A stretch of 64,000 nt of DNA from JAEXOD01 sp964652025 (GTDB taxonomy: Bacteria; Bacteroidota; Ignavibacteria; Ignavibacteriales; Melioribacteraceae): positions 124,001 to 188,000 of the forward strand of contig CAZYZX010000002.1 in the NCBI GenBank assembly GCA_964652025.1, in the 5' to 3' direction. Position numbers and translations under genes: made by a program. Positions 33,575 through 43,495 of this stretch are shown here, in pieces. The number at the start of each line of letters is the position of its first letter. The first letter of the stretch is position 1. A model generated the notes under the pieces. The model made no database searches. It had not been told where the DNA came from and saw nothing but the letters and a program-made list of their open reading frames with translations.

Positions 33575-34294
33575 TTATATATTATCCAACAATAAAATTC
33601 TATCTCCTCTTATTTTTTCTATTTTTTTGTTGGTTTTACTATTAAAACTACAAAATTCATTTAAAATACAATCCGGGCAAAATGGTTCTTTTGGTCTACA
33701 TACTTTTCTTCCATGTTTTATTAGATTAGTATGAAAAGCATGTGCAATACCTTTAGGAAATTCTTTGTTTAGTTCATAAAAGCTTTTTTCAGCAGTTTTT
33801 GCATTTACTATACCTAATCTGTTTATAATTCTATGTACATGTGTATCAACTGGACAGATATCCCTATATAAAGAAAATAATAATACACAACTGGCTGTTT
33901 TAACGCCAATCCCTTTTATATTGGTCAATAAATTTAATATAAATTCATCATTAAAATTATGAATAAATCCCAAATTTGCACTACCATAATTGCTAATTAA
34001 ATACTCAATTAAATTTTTTATTGTTTCTGCTTTTTGTTTAGTTAAGCCCGCTGGTTTAATTAAATTCATTAAAGTTTCCAGCTCCATATTCTGTATATCT
34101 TCATAGCTATTAATATAATTCTTTAAATTATTATAAGCTCTAAACGAGTTATTATCATTTGTATTTTGCGATAAAATTGTTGCAACAAGTAAATCTAATG
34201 GGTCAGGAACTTGTTTTGCTCTTTCTGGAATACCATATTCTTTAATTAAAAGATTATTAATTTTTATGATAAATTCTTTTTTATCCATAAACAT
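33575..34294 (-). CDS. nth: Endonuclease III (Fe-S DNA glycosylase)
   Basis: The 239-aa protein has the helix-hairpin-helix region NIKGIGVKTASCVLLF with the catalytic Lys, followed by CPVDTHVHRI with the catalytic Asp. Near the C-terminus lies the iron-sulfur loop C-x6-C-x2-C-x5-C (CRPKEPFCPDC, ILNEFC). The N-terminus has PLDLLVATILSQNT, typical of Nth. It removes oxidised pyrimidines and nicks the abasic site. Two in-frame ATGs two codons apart (34294 and 34288) could start it. It is a lone gene. Confidence 0.92.
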   Translation of the reverse strand: MFMDKKEFIIKINNLLIKEYGIPERAKQVPDPLDLLVATILSQNTNDNNSFRAYNNLKNYINSYEDIQNMELETLMNLIKPAGLTKQKAETIKNLIEYLISNYGSANLGFIHNFNDEFILNLLTNIKGIGVKTASCVLLFSLYRDICPVDTHVHRIINRLGIVNAKTAEKSFYELNKEFPKGIAHAFHTNLIKHGRKVCRPKEPFCPDCILNEFCSFNSKTNKKIEKIRGDRILLLDNI

Positions 34295-34307
34295 TTATTA
34301 AATAAAA

Positions 34308-34330
34308 ACCCCTTGCACAATGCAAGGGGT
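34308..34330 (-). terminator. Rho-independent terminator after the PorV-family gene
   Basis: ACCCCTTGCA and TGCAAGGGGT form a perfect 10-bp stem around CAA, followed on the minus strand by a T run. It ends the TonB-receptor / cargo / PorV operon. Confidence 0.9.
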
Positions 34331-34357
34331 ATAAAAATCTGTTAAATAAAAATAATA

Positions 34358-35392
34358 TCAAAAAGAAAGACCTAAATCAAAAAATTGAACATTTTTAAGT
34401 CTTCCATAATCAGCATATCCATAATTAATAATAATAGTAAAATTATCAGAAAACCCATAACGCAAACCTGCACCGTAGGTTAATCCTTCTACACTATTAT
34501 TTTTAAATAATGACTTGTATCCAACTCTAACAAAAAACATTTGGTCGTATGATACTTCTAAACCTGTATTTAAGTATTCACTGTTATCATTTGGGTGAAC
34601 AGCATCAACTGCAACTAATGCTTTTACAAATCTAGTATCTACTACATTCATAGCTAAACCAAGTTTAAATGTTAAAGGTAATGGATATTTATCCATATCA
34701 AATACAGCTGGAATATTATTTGGTCCAGTATTTACATCTCCATTAGGGTCTGTATTAAATTGTATATCACGCCCTTCTAAACGCATATCTGTACCAAAAT
34801 TTGTTATTGCTGCTCCAATTGTTAAGCCATTAAAAGGTGTTTTATATAAAGTACCAATATCAACAGCAAATCCAGATGCACTCATATCCCATATTGTTTC
34901 TCTAATATATTTAAATTGAGCACCAATCGAAAATCTATCTGTTAACATTCTACTATAACCAACACCAATAGAAAACGAAGTTGCATCCCAAATTCTACCA
35001 TCACCTTCTGGGTATGCTTCAGTTCTAACTTTTTCTTCTGGAGTAGTTAACGAGGTTATGGTTAAAAACAAAACACCCATATCTTGCAAATTAATAGCGC
35101 CCGCAGCATAATCATATTTTATATCGGCGAACCAATTTGCATGGTTAAATGTTACTTCTGCACTACTTGGTAAAGTAGCTATACCAGCAGGGTTGTAATA
35201 AACTGAATAGATATCTTCACCTATTCCTGCAAAGGCACCTCCCATTCCTATTGAACGAGCACCCGCTCCCAGTTTCAAAAACTGTCCGCTTGTGGTGCCT
35301 ACTTGTGTTGTCCCTTCAAATTTTTGAGCATACACATTGCTTCCAAAAATTAAAGTTATCAACATCAGCAAACTTATAATCTTTTTTAACAT
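34358..35392 (-). CDS. PorV/PorQ-family outer-membrane protein (T9SS-associated)
   Basis: The protein is about 344 aa with a signal peptide (cleavage after VYAQ). The mature start TTSGQFLKLGAGARSIGMGGA and YYNPAGIATLPSSAEVTFNH are the hallmark of the PorV/PorQ (UPF0164-like) family, 14-strand FadL-like barrels. PorV carries T9SS cargo from the pore to the attachment complex; which of the two paralogues this is cannot be told. It uses TGA as a non-overlapping stop. I prefer the ATG at 35392, which has GGAG 9 bases upstream, over one 8 codons earlier. Confidence 0.85.
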   Translation of the reverse strand: MLKKIISLLMLITLIFGSNVYAQKFEGTTQVGTTSGQFLKLGAGARSIGMGGAFAGIGEDIYSVYYNPAGIATLPSSAEVTFNHANWFADIKYDYAAGAINLQDMGVLFLTITSLTTPEEKVRTEAYPEGDGRIWDATSFSIGVGYSRMLTDRFSIGAQFKYIRETIWDMSASGFAVDIGTLYKTPFNGLTIGAAITNFGTDMRLEGRDIQFNTDPNGDVNTGPNNIPAVFDMDKYPLPLTFKLGLAMNVVDTRFVKALVAVDAVHPNDNSEYLNTGLEVSYDQMFFVRVGYKSLFKNNSVEGLTYGAGLRYGFSDNFTIIINYGYADYGRLKNVQFFDLGLSF

Positions 35393-35430
35393 ATATTTTT
35401 CTCCAACTTTTTCCATTACTCATCACACAA

Positions 35431-38400
35431 TTATTTAATTACAGCCAATCTGCCAATATGTTCGCCTATTCCGGGCGCATCTACATGATATACGTATACT
35501 CCATAAGCTATCTTTTGTCCTTCAGATGATAATAGATCCCATGTTGCTATACTTGTCATATCATCTTTTTCTATTGTTTTTACCAAATCACCTGCTATTG
35601 TATAGATGCGTATCGTACATTTGTTTGGTAAATTTCTAAATTGTACTGCCCTTTCTCCACGTTTGTTAGAGGTTCTTCCGGGCTCTTCAAACAAACTATA
35701 TGCTACATAAGGATTAGGTACACAATATATTTTATTTAAATCTGGGTTTGATGCCTGCTTATCAAATTTGGCACTTTTGGTTGTAAATGTGTATTTATCT
35801 CCTGCTAAAAATGGCTTGGTAGTTCTAACAGTGTAAATATCACCTTGTTTTGGTAAAACAGGAGTAACATTTTTTGGTAACTTAAATGTTAAGAAATACG
35901 AAACTGTACTAGGTTTACTTGCAGGAATATCTTCTGGTTGAGGCCTTAAAATTATTCCTTCTCCCCAATCCCATTTTCCATTATCTTTTTTACCAGGTAT
36001 ATTTTCGTTAATAATATAATTTGCTTTTACGTATCCAGTTGAAAGCTTAGTGTAAATTTCAAATGGGCACTCTACATTTTTATTTGATGTATTTTTAACA
36101 ACATCGCCAACATTTTGCCATTTACCATCGCTTAATGTATCTAAATTTTTCCATCTAACTTCCCAATCAGCTCTATACTGAACTTTTGGGTTCCCTGGAT
36201 AATTTCCGGATGCATTATATAATAATGAATCTAAAATATTTGTATTTGCGCCAGCATTAAATTTAGAGTCTTTATAATTTAAATCTAATACGTTATTTTG
36301 TACAAATAATCTCATTCCATCAAATGCAGGGTTACTATCTTCAAAGTTTAGTAACTCAGATTTATAAACCGGTTGATATCTAAAATAAATCTTAAATTTT
36401 TGACCTGTTGGAAGAGAATTTGCAGAAGTTCCTTTAATTCTTCCAGCAACTGCATTTACATAGTATTTTAATGGAGCAACCACATTTCCATTTTCATCTT
36501 TAACTACTATACTTTCAGGTTTTATGTTAGATTTTCCTAATCCTACATAAACAGTATCATTTGCAACAAATTCTAATTCAACTCCGGTACTATCAGTTAC
36601 ACTGTATTCTGTTGGTGTTGAAAAATCAATAGAATATAATTTATTATCAGGAACTGCTAAGTTGTTAAGAACTTTAACATATACTTTACCAGTTGATACA
36701 ACTGTTGGAGCGGGTTGAGGTGTTCCTCCAACACCAGCATCAGCATCTAACATACCATTTGCTAATGGACCTGGTGTTACCATAGTTGTATTTACATCAA
36801 ATTTTAATTCACCGGTAATTGGATCTTTTCTTATAATTGCTTTATTTTCTGTTGGTGGTAATTCGTTACCAGGATCAATTGAACCATTATCATATGCAAC
36901 AACGCCATAGTAATATGTAACTCCATTAGTAACAGAACTATCTACAAATTCATGCCTTAATCCAGATTTATTTGCTGGATCACCAACATAATATCTAATT
37001 CCTATACCAGGTAATTCCACTGGGTGGAATCCATTTAAATAAATATTAGGATCTAAAGGTAAATGCCATTGAGCTACTTCACCCGTGTTTTTATTTACAA
37101 ATGCAGGTGCTAAAGTTGGATTTCCTCTTGCATCTGTAATTGTGTAAATATCACTGAATGTATAATCTCTACTTCTATATATTTTATATCCTAAAAAGTC
37201 TTTTTTACCTGTTAACGGGTCAACAGATTCTTCCGCACGAGTATCCCAATATAAAGTAACTCTACCATCACCAGGTACTGCTGTTAGTATTGGTTTAATT
37301 GGTGGTTGTGCAAATCTATAATCAGCTTCTAATATTTTTGTAGAAGTTGAAGAGTTCAAAATTAAATCTTGCAAGTCGTTACCAAAAAGAATACACATAG
37401 AAAATCTTTGTGACTCCCCTTGTGCTAAGCTTAATGGACCAGTTCCAAAGTTAAATATGTTATCACCGGCTTGTAATAATAAATTTTGACCAGCTGTATC
37501 TACACCTGCTGTTGATAACCATTCCCACATTAAAGGATCGTTTGCCGGTACGTTAGGATAGGTATTTGTATATAAAGCAGCGTGAAAACTTGTTAAACCT
37601 ATTTGGTCAGATTCACTTATATCTCTCAAACCAAAATTCGGTTCACTACCAGCCCATTTATATCCAACTACCCTATCATCACTTAATGGTTCTCCAATAT
37701 CATATTTGCTATTATTATTTTGGTCTAAATACCATGCTTGCGATGGTTTACCATCACCCTCACCATAATCTGCTCCTGGATAGTTTGGTGAATCTGGACC
37801 AATACCATCAATTCCGATATCATCTCTTTCTAAGCTCCAGTCGCCATCTTCATCACCACTCCATCGTGGTTTTGGGGCGCCATAAACTGCTGTATATTGG
37901 GTTAGATCTGAAATTCCAGAAAAAATTGCATTACCATCTAAATAAATACCACAAGAGTTATCTGGGGTTTCATCTGTAATACCATCATAGTCATTATCAA
38001 TTCCATCGTTGGCTATGGAAGGTGATTCCAAAAACTTCCATCCAAAGTAACCTGTTTTTTTACCACCCTCTCCTGTTTGGTCGGGATCCCATGCATAAAC
38101 CATATTTCTTGCACGTTGTGGAAAGTTAACAGACGACTGTAACGAAAAACCGCTTGCATCAACAAATCCCGCTCTATCGTCACCATAGTCGCTTGCACCA
38201 CCAACGTGTGGGTCACCTTGCATACCAAAATAAGCTTTTGGTATAAATTTATCGCTAACGTTGGTTATTGTGTATACTAAAAACATTATATCTTCTGCAA
38301 GTGCATTATTAAACTGAATAATACGAACTTGCATATCTAATCCTAATCCACGTTTAGTTGAGTCATTTACAAATGGATAATATGGAAATTCTCTGTTTGT

Positions 38401-39048
38401 AAAATCATCTACTACAAAAAATACTTCTTCATCTGGTGCTGTTGCTTGGTCACCTAAAAATGCGGGCCAAATATATTTACCTGCACCAGGACTATACCAT
38501 AATTCTGGCCAACTATCTGGTTTTCCATCACCATTAGTATCTTCAGCATTTAATCTTGCAATTTCACCTTGTGTGGTATCAACAAAACCAGCTTTTGGTA
38601 GCCATCCCCATTTTTCACGTCCATCGGGTGAGTAGTCCCCTTGTAATGGACTAAATCTAACAAACGAGTCATCACAAATTTGTAATGTTTCTCCTGATGT
38701 TCCTGTTACTTCTGCAGCTGCTAATGGTCCAAATTCAAATCCATAACCTAAACCATTCCAAACTAAGTCAGCTATACCACTTAATCTATTTGGCGCACAA
38801 ATTGAACCATAGTTAAATACTATTGCAGTTATTTTATTACCATTAATTATAGATTCTTTAATGTAACGAGCTACTCCAAAAGATTTAAATAATTTTGGTG
38901 CATAATTATCACCATAAATCCTCATCGCATCTTCATCGGTTAGCCGTTTTAGGTCTATATTTCCGTTCTTATCATAATAAACTTGTGCATTTATTCCACT
39001 ATAAACTAAGATAAGAAACAATGTTATAAATAGATTTTTTAACTTCAT
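35431..39048 (-). CDS. Giant T9SS-type secreted protein (1205 aa)
   Basis: The protein has a signal peptide (cleavage after INAQ). It then has a long beta-rich region with acidic, calcium-binding-like loops (DTNGDGKPDSWPE, NDYDGITDE, GDEDGDWSLERDD) and a fibronectin-like stretch near residue 590 (PGDGRVTLYWDTRAEES). It ends with a FlgD-like / sorting domain (IRIYTIAGDLVKTIEKDD...GVYVYHVDAP...GRLAVIK). It lies between a TonB-dependent receptor and a PorV-family gene, 26 bases after the former and 38 before the latter. This receptor / large secreted protein / PorV order suggests the cargo works with, or is exported via, its neighbours. Function is unknown. Confidence 0.75.
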   Translation of the reverse strand: MKLKNLFITLFLILVYSGINAQVYYDKNGNIDLKRLTDEDAMRIYGDNYAPKLFKSFGVARYIKESIINGNKITAIVFNYGSICAPNRLSGIADLVWNGLGYGFEFGPLAAAEVTGTSGETLQICDDSFVRFSPLQGDYSPDGREKWGWLPKAGFVDTTQGEIARLNAEDTNGDGKPDSWPELWYSPGAGKYIWPAFLGDQATAPDEEVFFVVDDFTNREFPYYPFVNDSTKRGLGLDMQVRIIQFNNALAEDIMFLVYTITNVSDKFIPKAYFGMQGDPHVGGASDYGDDRAGFVDASGFSLQSSVNFPQRARNMVYAWDPDQTGEGGKKTGYFGWKFLESPSIANDGIDNDYDGITDETPDNSCGIYLDGNAIFSGISDLTQYTAVYGAPKPRWSGDEDGDWSLERDDIGIDGIGPDSPNYPGADYGEGDGKPSQAWYLDQNNNSKYDIGEPLSDDRVVGYKWAGSEPNFGLRDISESDQIGLTSFHAALYTNTYPNVPANDPLMWEWLSTAGVDTAGQNLLLQAGDNIFNFGTGPLSLAQGESQRFSMCILFGNDLQDLILNSSTSTKILEADYRFAQPPIKPILTAVPGDGRVTLYWDTRAEESVDPLTGKKDFLGYKIYRSRDYTFSDIYTITDARGNPTLAPAFVNKNTGEVAQWHLPLDPNIYLNGFHPVELPGIGIRYYVGDPANKSGLRHEFVDSSVTNGVTYYYGVVAYDNGSIDPGNELPPTENKAIIRKDPITGELKFDVNTTMVTPGPLANGMLDADAGVGGTPQPAPTVVSTGKVYVKVLNNLAVPDNKLYSIDFSTPTEYSVTDSTGVELEFVANDTVYVGLGKSNIKPESIVVKDENGNVVAPLKYYVNAVAGRIKGTSANSLPTGQKFKIYFRYQPVYKSELLNFEDSNPAFDGMRLFVQNNVLDLNYKDSKFNAGANTNILDSLLYNASGNYPGNPKVQYRADWEVRWKNLDTLSDGKWQNVGDVVKNTSNKNVECPFEIYTKLSTGYVKANYIINENIPGKKDNGKWDWGEGIILRPQPEDIPASKPSTVSYFLTFKLPKNVTPVLPKQGDIYTVRTTKPFLAGDKYTFTTKSAKFDKQASNPDLNKIYCVPNPYVAYSLFEEPGRTSNKRGERAVQFRNLPNKCTIRIYTIAGDLVKTIEKDDMTSIATWDLLSSEGQKIAYGVYVYHVDAPGIGEHIGRLAVIK

Positions 39049-39074
39049 ATTCTATTATTCTCCGTATCACTTCG

Positions 39075-41936
39075 TTAATTAAATATAACCGAGAATCCAA
39101 CCCTTACTTCTCTCGGTCTGCTTACGTTCTGAGGTCTGTTACCATAATAGTTGTTAACTTCGTCATAACTAACCAAACCGGGGTCGCCTCTTAGTATTCT
39201 ATTCTTTAGATCCTTAAATTCATATGAATTGAGTGTTTGCTCAACATTGGATAATGCTTTTCCACTGCTTGCATATACATATACTTCGTTTTCTATATCT
39301 AATATGTTATCTACTTGTAAGAAAACCGAATATTTAATATTGTTGAAGCTAAAGAATTTTTCAAATTTTAAATCTAAATTAAACTGCATTGGACGTCTTG
39401 CACTATTTTGAGTAAACGTAATTGGAACTAATTGGGTTGGCAAAGCAGGTGTATATGGAGTTCCTAATTGTAAATTTGCAACCAAGCCTAATGTCCAATT
39501 ATCTGGATCTATTAAGTTTACTGTTCCATTTAATATATGAGGTCTATCAAAATCTAATGGAACTAAATATGTCTCGGTTAACTTTCCAGAAGCTTCACTA
39601 AAGAACAAGTCTTCTGATGGTTGTGTTCTGCTACCTTCTGCAATTTGGAATGTGTAATCTAAACTTGCTTGGAATAAGCTTTGTGGGCTTCTTCTCTTAA
39701 ATAACGAAATTGTTACACCTCTTACGTTAGAATATGCTAAGTTTGTTAATACACTATATTGTCTTCCTTGTGTTGTATAAACTGTTTGGGTGTAAATATA
39801 ATCTTGTACGTCTTTATAAAACGCTGTTACTTCTATTTTAAAATCATCTGTTAATGCTTGGTTCAAACCTAATTCATACTGAACAGATTTTTGTGGCTTT
39901 ACGTTTGGATTTCCAAAACTTGGTGTAGAACCAACATTTGTCACATAAAAATAAGGATTTGAATATAATGAACTTAAGGAACCATTTTGATAAAAATGAC
40001 CATAAGAAAATCTTATTAATCCTTTTTCTGTTATTGGATAAGAAATACTTATACGAGGCGAAATCATATGTTTAATTTCTGCCTTTTTAAGATTCTTATC
40101 CATAAATCCAGCTTTCTCTGTTTGTAATTCGTAAGATAAATTATCATTATAGTAAGCATTTGGATTAAAATACTCATATCTTACGCCAGCGTTTAATATT
40201 AATGATTTTTCAAGCTCAATTTTATCGCGTAAATAAACTGCAAATGTGCTTGGTTTTCTGTTATATTTACGATATAATGATGGACTTGTAGGTATTCTTC
40301 TAATAAATACGGTATTTGGATTTAACAAATCTGCTGTTCCTATAGTACCAAACCCATCACTTGTAGAAGGATCATATTTACCAATTTCTACTGTATATGA
40401 CTCAACATTTAATTCAAAAAATCTACCTTCAAAACCAGCTTTAACTTCATGGGTTTCGAACATTTGAGCTACTAAATCACCTTTAATACCCATCGTTTTT
40501 GTATAGCGCTCAAATCTTAAATTATCTGTACCACCGGTTAAAAATGTGGTATTTCCTAATCTTCTTTGATATGCTGTTGGTAAATATCTTGTATCTAGTG
40601 GATTTTCGTATAAATAATATTTACCAGTATTATATGTATAAGATGCCTTTAATGTATAAAACAAGTTTTGATTTACTGTATGTGTAAATTCTAATGCATT
40701 GTGGTAGGAGTTATCATATGTTCTTCCCATACCATCAGGCATATAACGGGATTCATAAGCTCCAAAGTTTCCACCGCCTTTGCTATCCCCTTTATCGTAA
40801 ACAAATTCATATTTAAGTTTTAGCAAAGATGTAAAATTATAGCTTAAATTACCCTGTAAATTAATACTCCAACTATCATCTAATGCAACTGTTTCCCCAT
40901 CTCCTGTTGGTAAACCTGTACTATCTTTACCATAAGGATTAAAATACCAAGGAGCCGTTGAATTTCCTTTTCTGGGGTCACCTGTTGGAAATTCATTTAA
41001 AGCTAAGTAAGAATCTGTTGTACTATATAATCTATCACCGTAGTATAAACCTTTAAAGTTTTCGTAAACACCAGAAATAAAAAATTTCATATTTCTGTTT
41101 GTAAAAGGTACTAATCCACCAAATGTACCTTCAACTCTACTACGGTTAAAAGGATCTATTTTATCTAAATGTTTAAATAATTTAGTCCTTGATGTTACAT
41201 AATCACCAGCATAACCACGTAAACTAAAAGAGTATTTTTCTCCACCTTCTTTAGTTACGTAGTTTACAACGCCCGATAAAGCGTTTCCATATTCTGCACT
41301 AAAAGTACCTGTAGATACAGACACTTCTTGAACTGCATTAGTTGCAATACCAACAGAACGAGAGTTTCCATATGGGTCGTTTATTGATACACCATTAATT
41401 GTGTAAGCAACTTCGTTAGAGTAACCACCTCTAAAGTGTAACGCACCATCATTACCAACAGTTACACCTGCTTGTAGCTTAATAATATCCGAAATTTGGT
41501 CTACAGGTAACTCGCTTATTGTTTCAGAAGTAATTGCAACAGTTGGATTGGTTAAATCTTGACGTATTAAAGGATTTCTTTCTCCCTGAACAATTACTGG
41601 AGGCAAGTCGATTGATCCTGAGGATAATTGAAAATCCAATCGAGTCGTAAAATCAACATTTACACGGACATCTTTAACAGTGCTTTTTACATAACCTACT
41701 AAACTTGCAGTTATGCTATAAACACCAGGCGGAACGTTTAATATGGTATAAATACCATTCATATCCGTTGCCGCTCCCATTGTTGTACCGTCAATCATTA
41801 CGTTTACAAATGGTAATGGTTCACCAGTATCCTTATCAAGCACTTTACCGGTTATTTTCCCAGAACTTGCAAACAAATCTCCAACCAGCACAAAACATAG
41901 GATTAAAACATAAAATCTTAGCAGAGTCAGTCTCAT
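39075..41936 (-). CDS. TonB-dependent receptor with CarboxypepD_reg-like N-terminus
   Basis: The 953-aa protein has a signal peptide (cleavage near LFASSG). It has a CarboxypepD_reg-like domain (about 25-110; GKVLDKDTGEPLPFVNVMI, NVPPGVYSITASLVGY), a plug (about 120-230; ISDIIKLQAGVTVGNDGALH, GGYSNEVAYTINGVSINDP) and a large barrel ending VRVGFSVIFN. This SusC-like layout is typical for uptake of large substrates, but no SusD-type gene is near. It is the first gene of an operon with the giant T9SS protein and the PorV-family protein. GAGG lies 8 bases before the ATG. A divergent gene, glmM, starts 131 bases away. Confidence 0.88.
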   Translation of the reverse strand: MRLTLLRFYVLILCFVLVGDLFASSGKITGKVLDKDTGEPLPFVNVMIDGTTMGAATDMNGIYTILNVPPGVYSITASLVGYVKSTVKDVRVNVDFTTRLDFQLSSGSIDLPPVIVQGERNPLIRQDLTNPTVAITSETISELPVDQISDIIKLQAGVTVGNDGALHFRGGYSNEVAYTINGVSINDPYGNSRSVGIATNAVQEVSVSTGTFSAEYGNALSGVVNYVTKEGGEKYSFSLRGYAGDYVTSRTKLFKHLDKIDPFNRSRVEGTFGGLVPFTNRNMKFFISGVYENFKGLYYGDRLYSTTDSYLALNEFPTGDPRKGNSTAPWYFNPYGKDSTGLPTGDGETVALDDSWSINLQGNLSYNFTSLLKLKYEFVYDKGDSKGGGNFGAYESRYMPDGMGRTYDNSYHNALEFTHTVNQNLFYTLKASYTYNTGKYYLYENPLDTRYLPTAYQRRLGNTTFLTGGTDNLRFERYTKTMGIKGDLVAQMFETHEVKAGFEGRFFELNVESYTVEIGKYDPSTSDGFGTIGTADLLNPNTVFIRRIPTSPSLYRKYNRKPSTFAVYLRDKIELEKSLILNAGVRYEYFNPNAYYNDNLSYELQTEKAGFMDKNLKKAEIKHMISPRISISYPITEKGLIRFSYGHFYQNGSLSSLYSNPYFYVTNVGSTPSFGNPNVKPQKSVQYELGLNQALTDDFKIEVTAFYKDVQDYIYTQTVYTTQGRQYSVLTNLAYSNVRGVTISLFKRRSPQSLFQASLDYTFQIAEGSRTQPSEDLFFSEASGKLTETYLVPLDFDRPHILNGTVNLIDPDNWTLGLVANLQLGTPYTPALPTQLVPITFTQNSARRPMQFNLDLKFEKFFSFNNIKYSVFLQVDNILDIENEVYVYASSGKALSNVEQTLNSYEFKDLKNRILRGDPGLVSYDEVNNYYGNRPQNVSRPREVRVGFSVIFN

Positions 41937-42066
41937 ACTAAATACCTCAGTTAAGTTAATGAATTTTGAACTAAATTAAAAAAAAAATTTTTTTTATTTT
42001 AAAATAGTACTCTTTAGTATTTTAGTCAAATAAATATTAAATTTATTTTATTTTTTTGGAGAATTT

Positions 42067-43422
42067 ATGTCTACTTTAATGGTTAGTGTTTCCGGTATAA
42101 GGGGAATTATTGGAAATGGATTAGAACCAGAAATTTTAGTTAAATACACTTCTGCTTTCGCAGATTTTTGTGGTAAAGGTAAAATTGTTGTGGGGCGGGA
42201 TGGTCGTATTTCTGGCGATATGGTCAAAAATATCGTTTTTGGTACCCTTATGGCTAAAGGAATTGACGTTATTGATATTGGCATAACACCTACTCCCACA
42301 GTGCTTTATAATGTTATAAAACACAAAGCTGTTGGGGGCATTTCTCTCTCTGCAAGTCATAATCCTAACGAATGGAATGCACTTAAATTAATTAACTCTA
42401 ATGGAGAATTTTTAACACCTGAACAAAATAAGCAAATGCTTTCTTTTGTTTCTGATACACCTAAAAATTATGTTAAATGGAACGAACTTGGTAAATTATA
42501 TATAGATTCTGAGGGTCTTAACGACCATGTTAATTCTGTTCTAAGTTTATCTTTTCTTGACCTTGAACAATTAAAAAAGCGAAAATTTAAGGTGCTATTG
42601 GATTGTGTTAATGGCGCTGGTTCTTATGTTATGCCAGAGCTATTAAAAAAATTAGGTTGCGAAGTTATCGAAATGAATTGTGAAAAAAATGGGATTTTTC
42701 CACGATTAGCTGAACCGTTACCCGAAAATTTAACTGAAACTATGAAAGCAGTTGTTGAAAATAAGGCGGATTTTGGGATTGTTGTTGACCCCGATGTTGA
42801 CAGATTAGTTTTAATTACAGAAAAAGGTGAACCATTTAGCGAAGAATATACCATTGCCCAAGCAGTAAAATTTATTCTTTCTAAACAAAAAGGAAATGTA
42901 GTTGTTAATCTTTCTACAACTCGTGCAGTTGATGATATAGCGAAAGAATTTAATTGTAATATCTTTAAATCACCTGTTGGTGAAGCTAACGTTGTAAAAA
43001 AGATGAAGGAAGTTGATGCAATTATTGGAGGCGAAGGCAGCGGCGGTGTTATTTATCCTAAACTTGTTTTTGGTAGAGATGCATTAACCGGCACTGCAAT
43101 TACTTTACAACATTTGTTAGAATTTGGTGGTTCTTTAAGTCAGCTTAAAAATTCGTTACCAAATTATTTTATTGCTAAACGTAAAATTGAATTAGAAAAT
43201 ATTAATCCAGATGTTGTTTTAAGTAAATTATTAAACATTTATAAAGATAGCAAAATAAATACAGAAGATGGATTAAGAATAGATTTTGATGATTATTGGG
43301 TACATTTTAGAAAATCCAATACTGAACCAATAATTAGATGTATAGTTGAAGCTAAAACTGAATTTTTAGCAAACAAAAAAATTAATTTCCACTTTAATGA
43401 AATTTTAGATATTGTAAAATAA
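42067..43422 (+). CDS. glmM: Phosphoglucosamine mutase / phosphohexomutase
   Basis: A 451-aa alpha-D-phosphohexomutase. It has VSGIRGIIG at the start, the active-site serine in SLSASHNPNEWN, the metal loop DPDVDRLVL, the sugar-binding EGSGGVIYP and the phosphate-binding RKSNTEPIIR near the C-terminus. All four domains are present. GlmM (making GlcN-1-P for UDP-GlcNAc) is the most likely role, but phosphomannomutase/phosphoglucomutase activity cannot be excluded by motif. GGAG lies 7 bases before the ATG. It is a single gene followed by a shared terminator. Confidence 0.88.
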   Translation: MSTLMVSVSGIRGIIGNGLEPEILVKYTSAFADFCGKGKIVVGRDGRISGDMVKNIVFGTLMAKGIDVIDIGITPTPTVLYNVIKHKAVGGISLSASHNPNEWNALKLINSNGEFLTPEQNKQMLSFVSDTPKNYVKWNELGKLYIDSEGLNDHVNSVLSLSFLDLEQLKKRKFKVLLDCVNGAGSYVMPELLKKLGCEVIEMNCEKNGIFPRLAEPLPENLTETMKAVVENKADFGIVVDPDVDRLVLITEKGEPFSEEYTIAQAVKFILSKQKGNVVVNLSTTRAVDDIAKEFNCNIFKSPVGEANVVKKMKEVDAIIGGEGSGGVIYPKLVFGRDALTGTAITLQHLLEFGGSLSQLKNSLPNYFIAKRKIELENINPDVVLSKLLNIYKDSKINTEDGLRIDFDDYWVHFRKSNTEPIIRCIVEAKTEFLANKKINFHFNEILDIVK

Positions 43423-43435
43423 ATTTTCCCTTAAA

Positions 43436-43467
43436 AAAAGGTCATCACTTTAATATGATGACCTTTT
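43436..43467. terminator. Bidirectional rho-independent terminator
   Basis: AAAAGGTCATCA and TGATGACCTTTT form a 12-bp stem with an 8-base loop and flanking A and T tracts. It separates glmM from the convergent DUF58 gene. Confidence 0.85.
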
Positions 43468-43495
43468 AACCTTAAAATTGTGATTTTGAATATAA

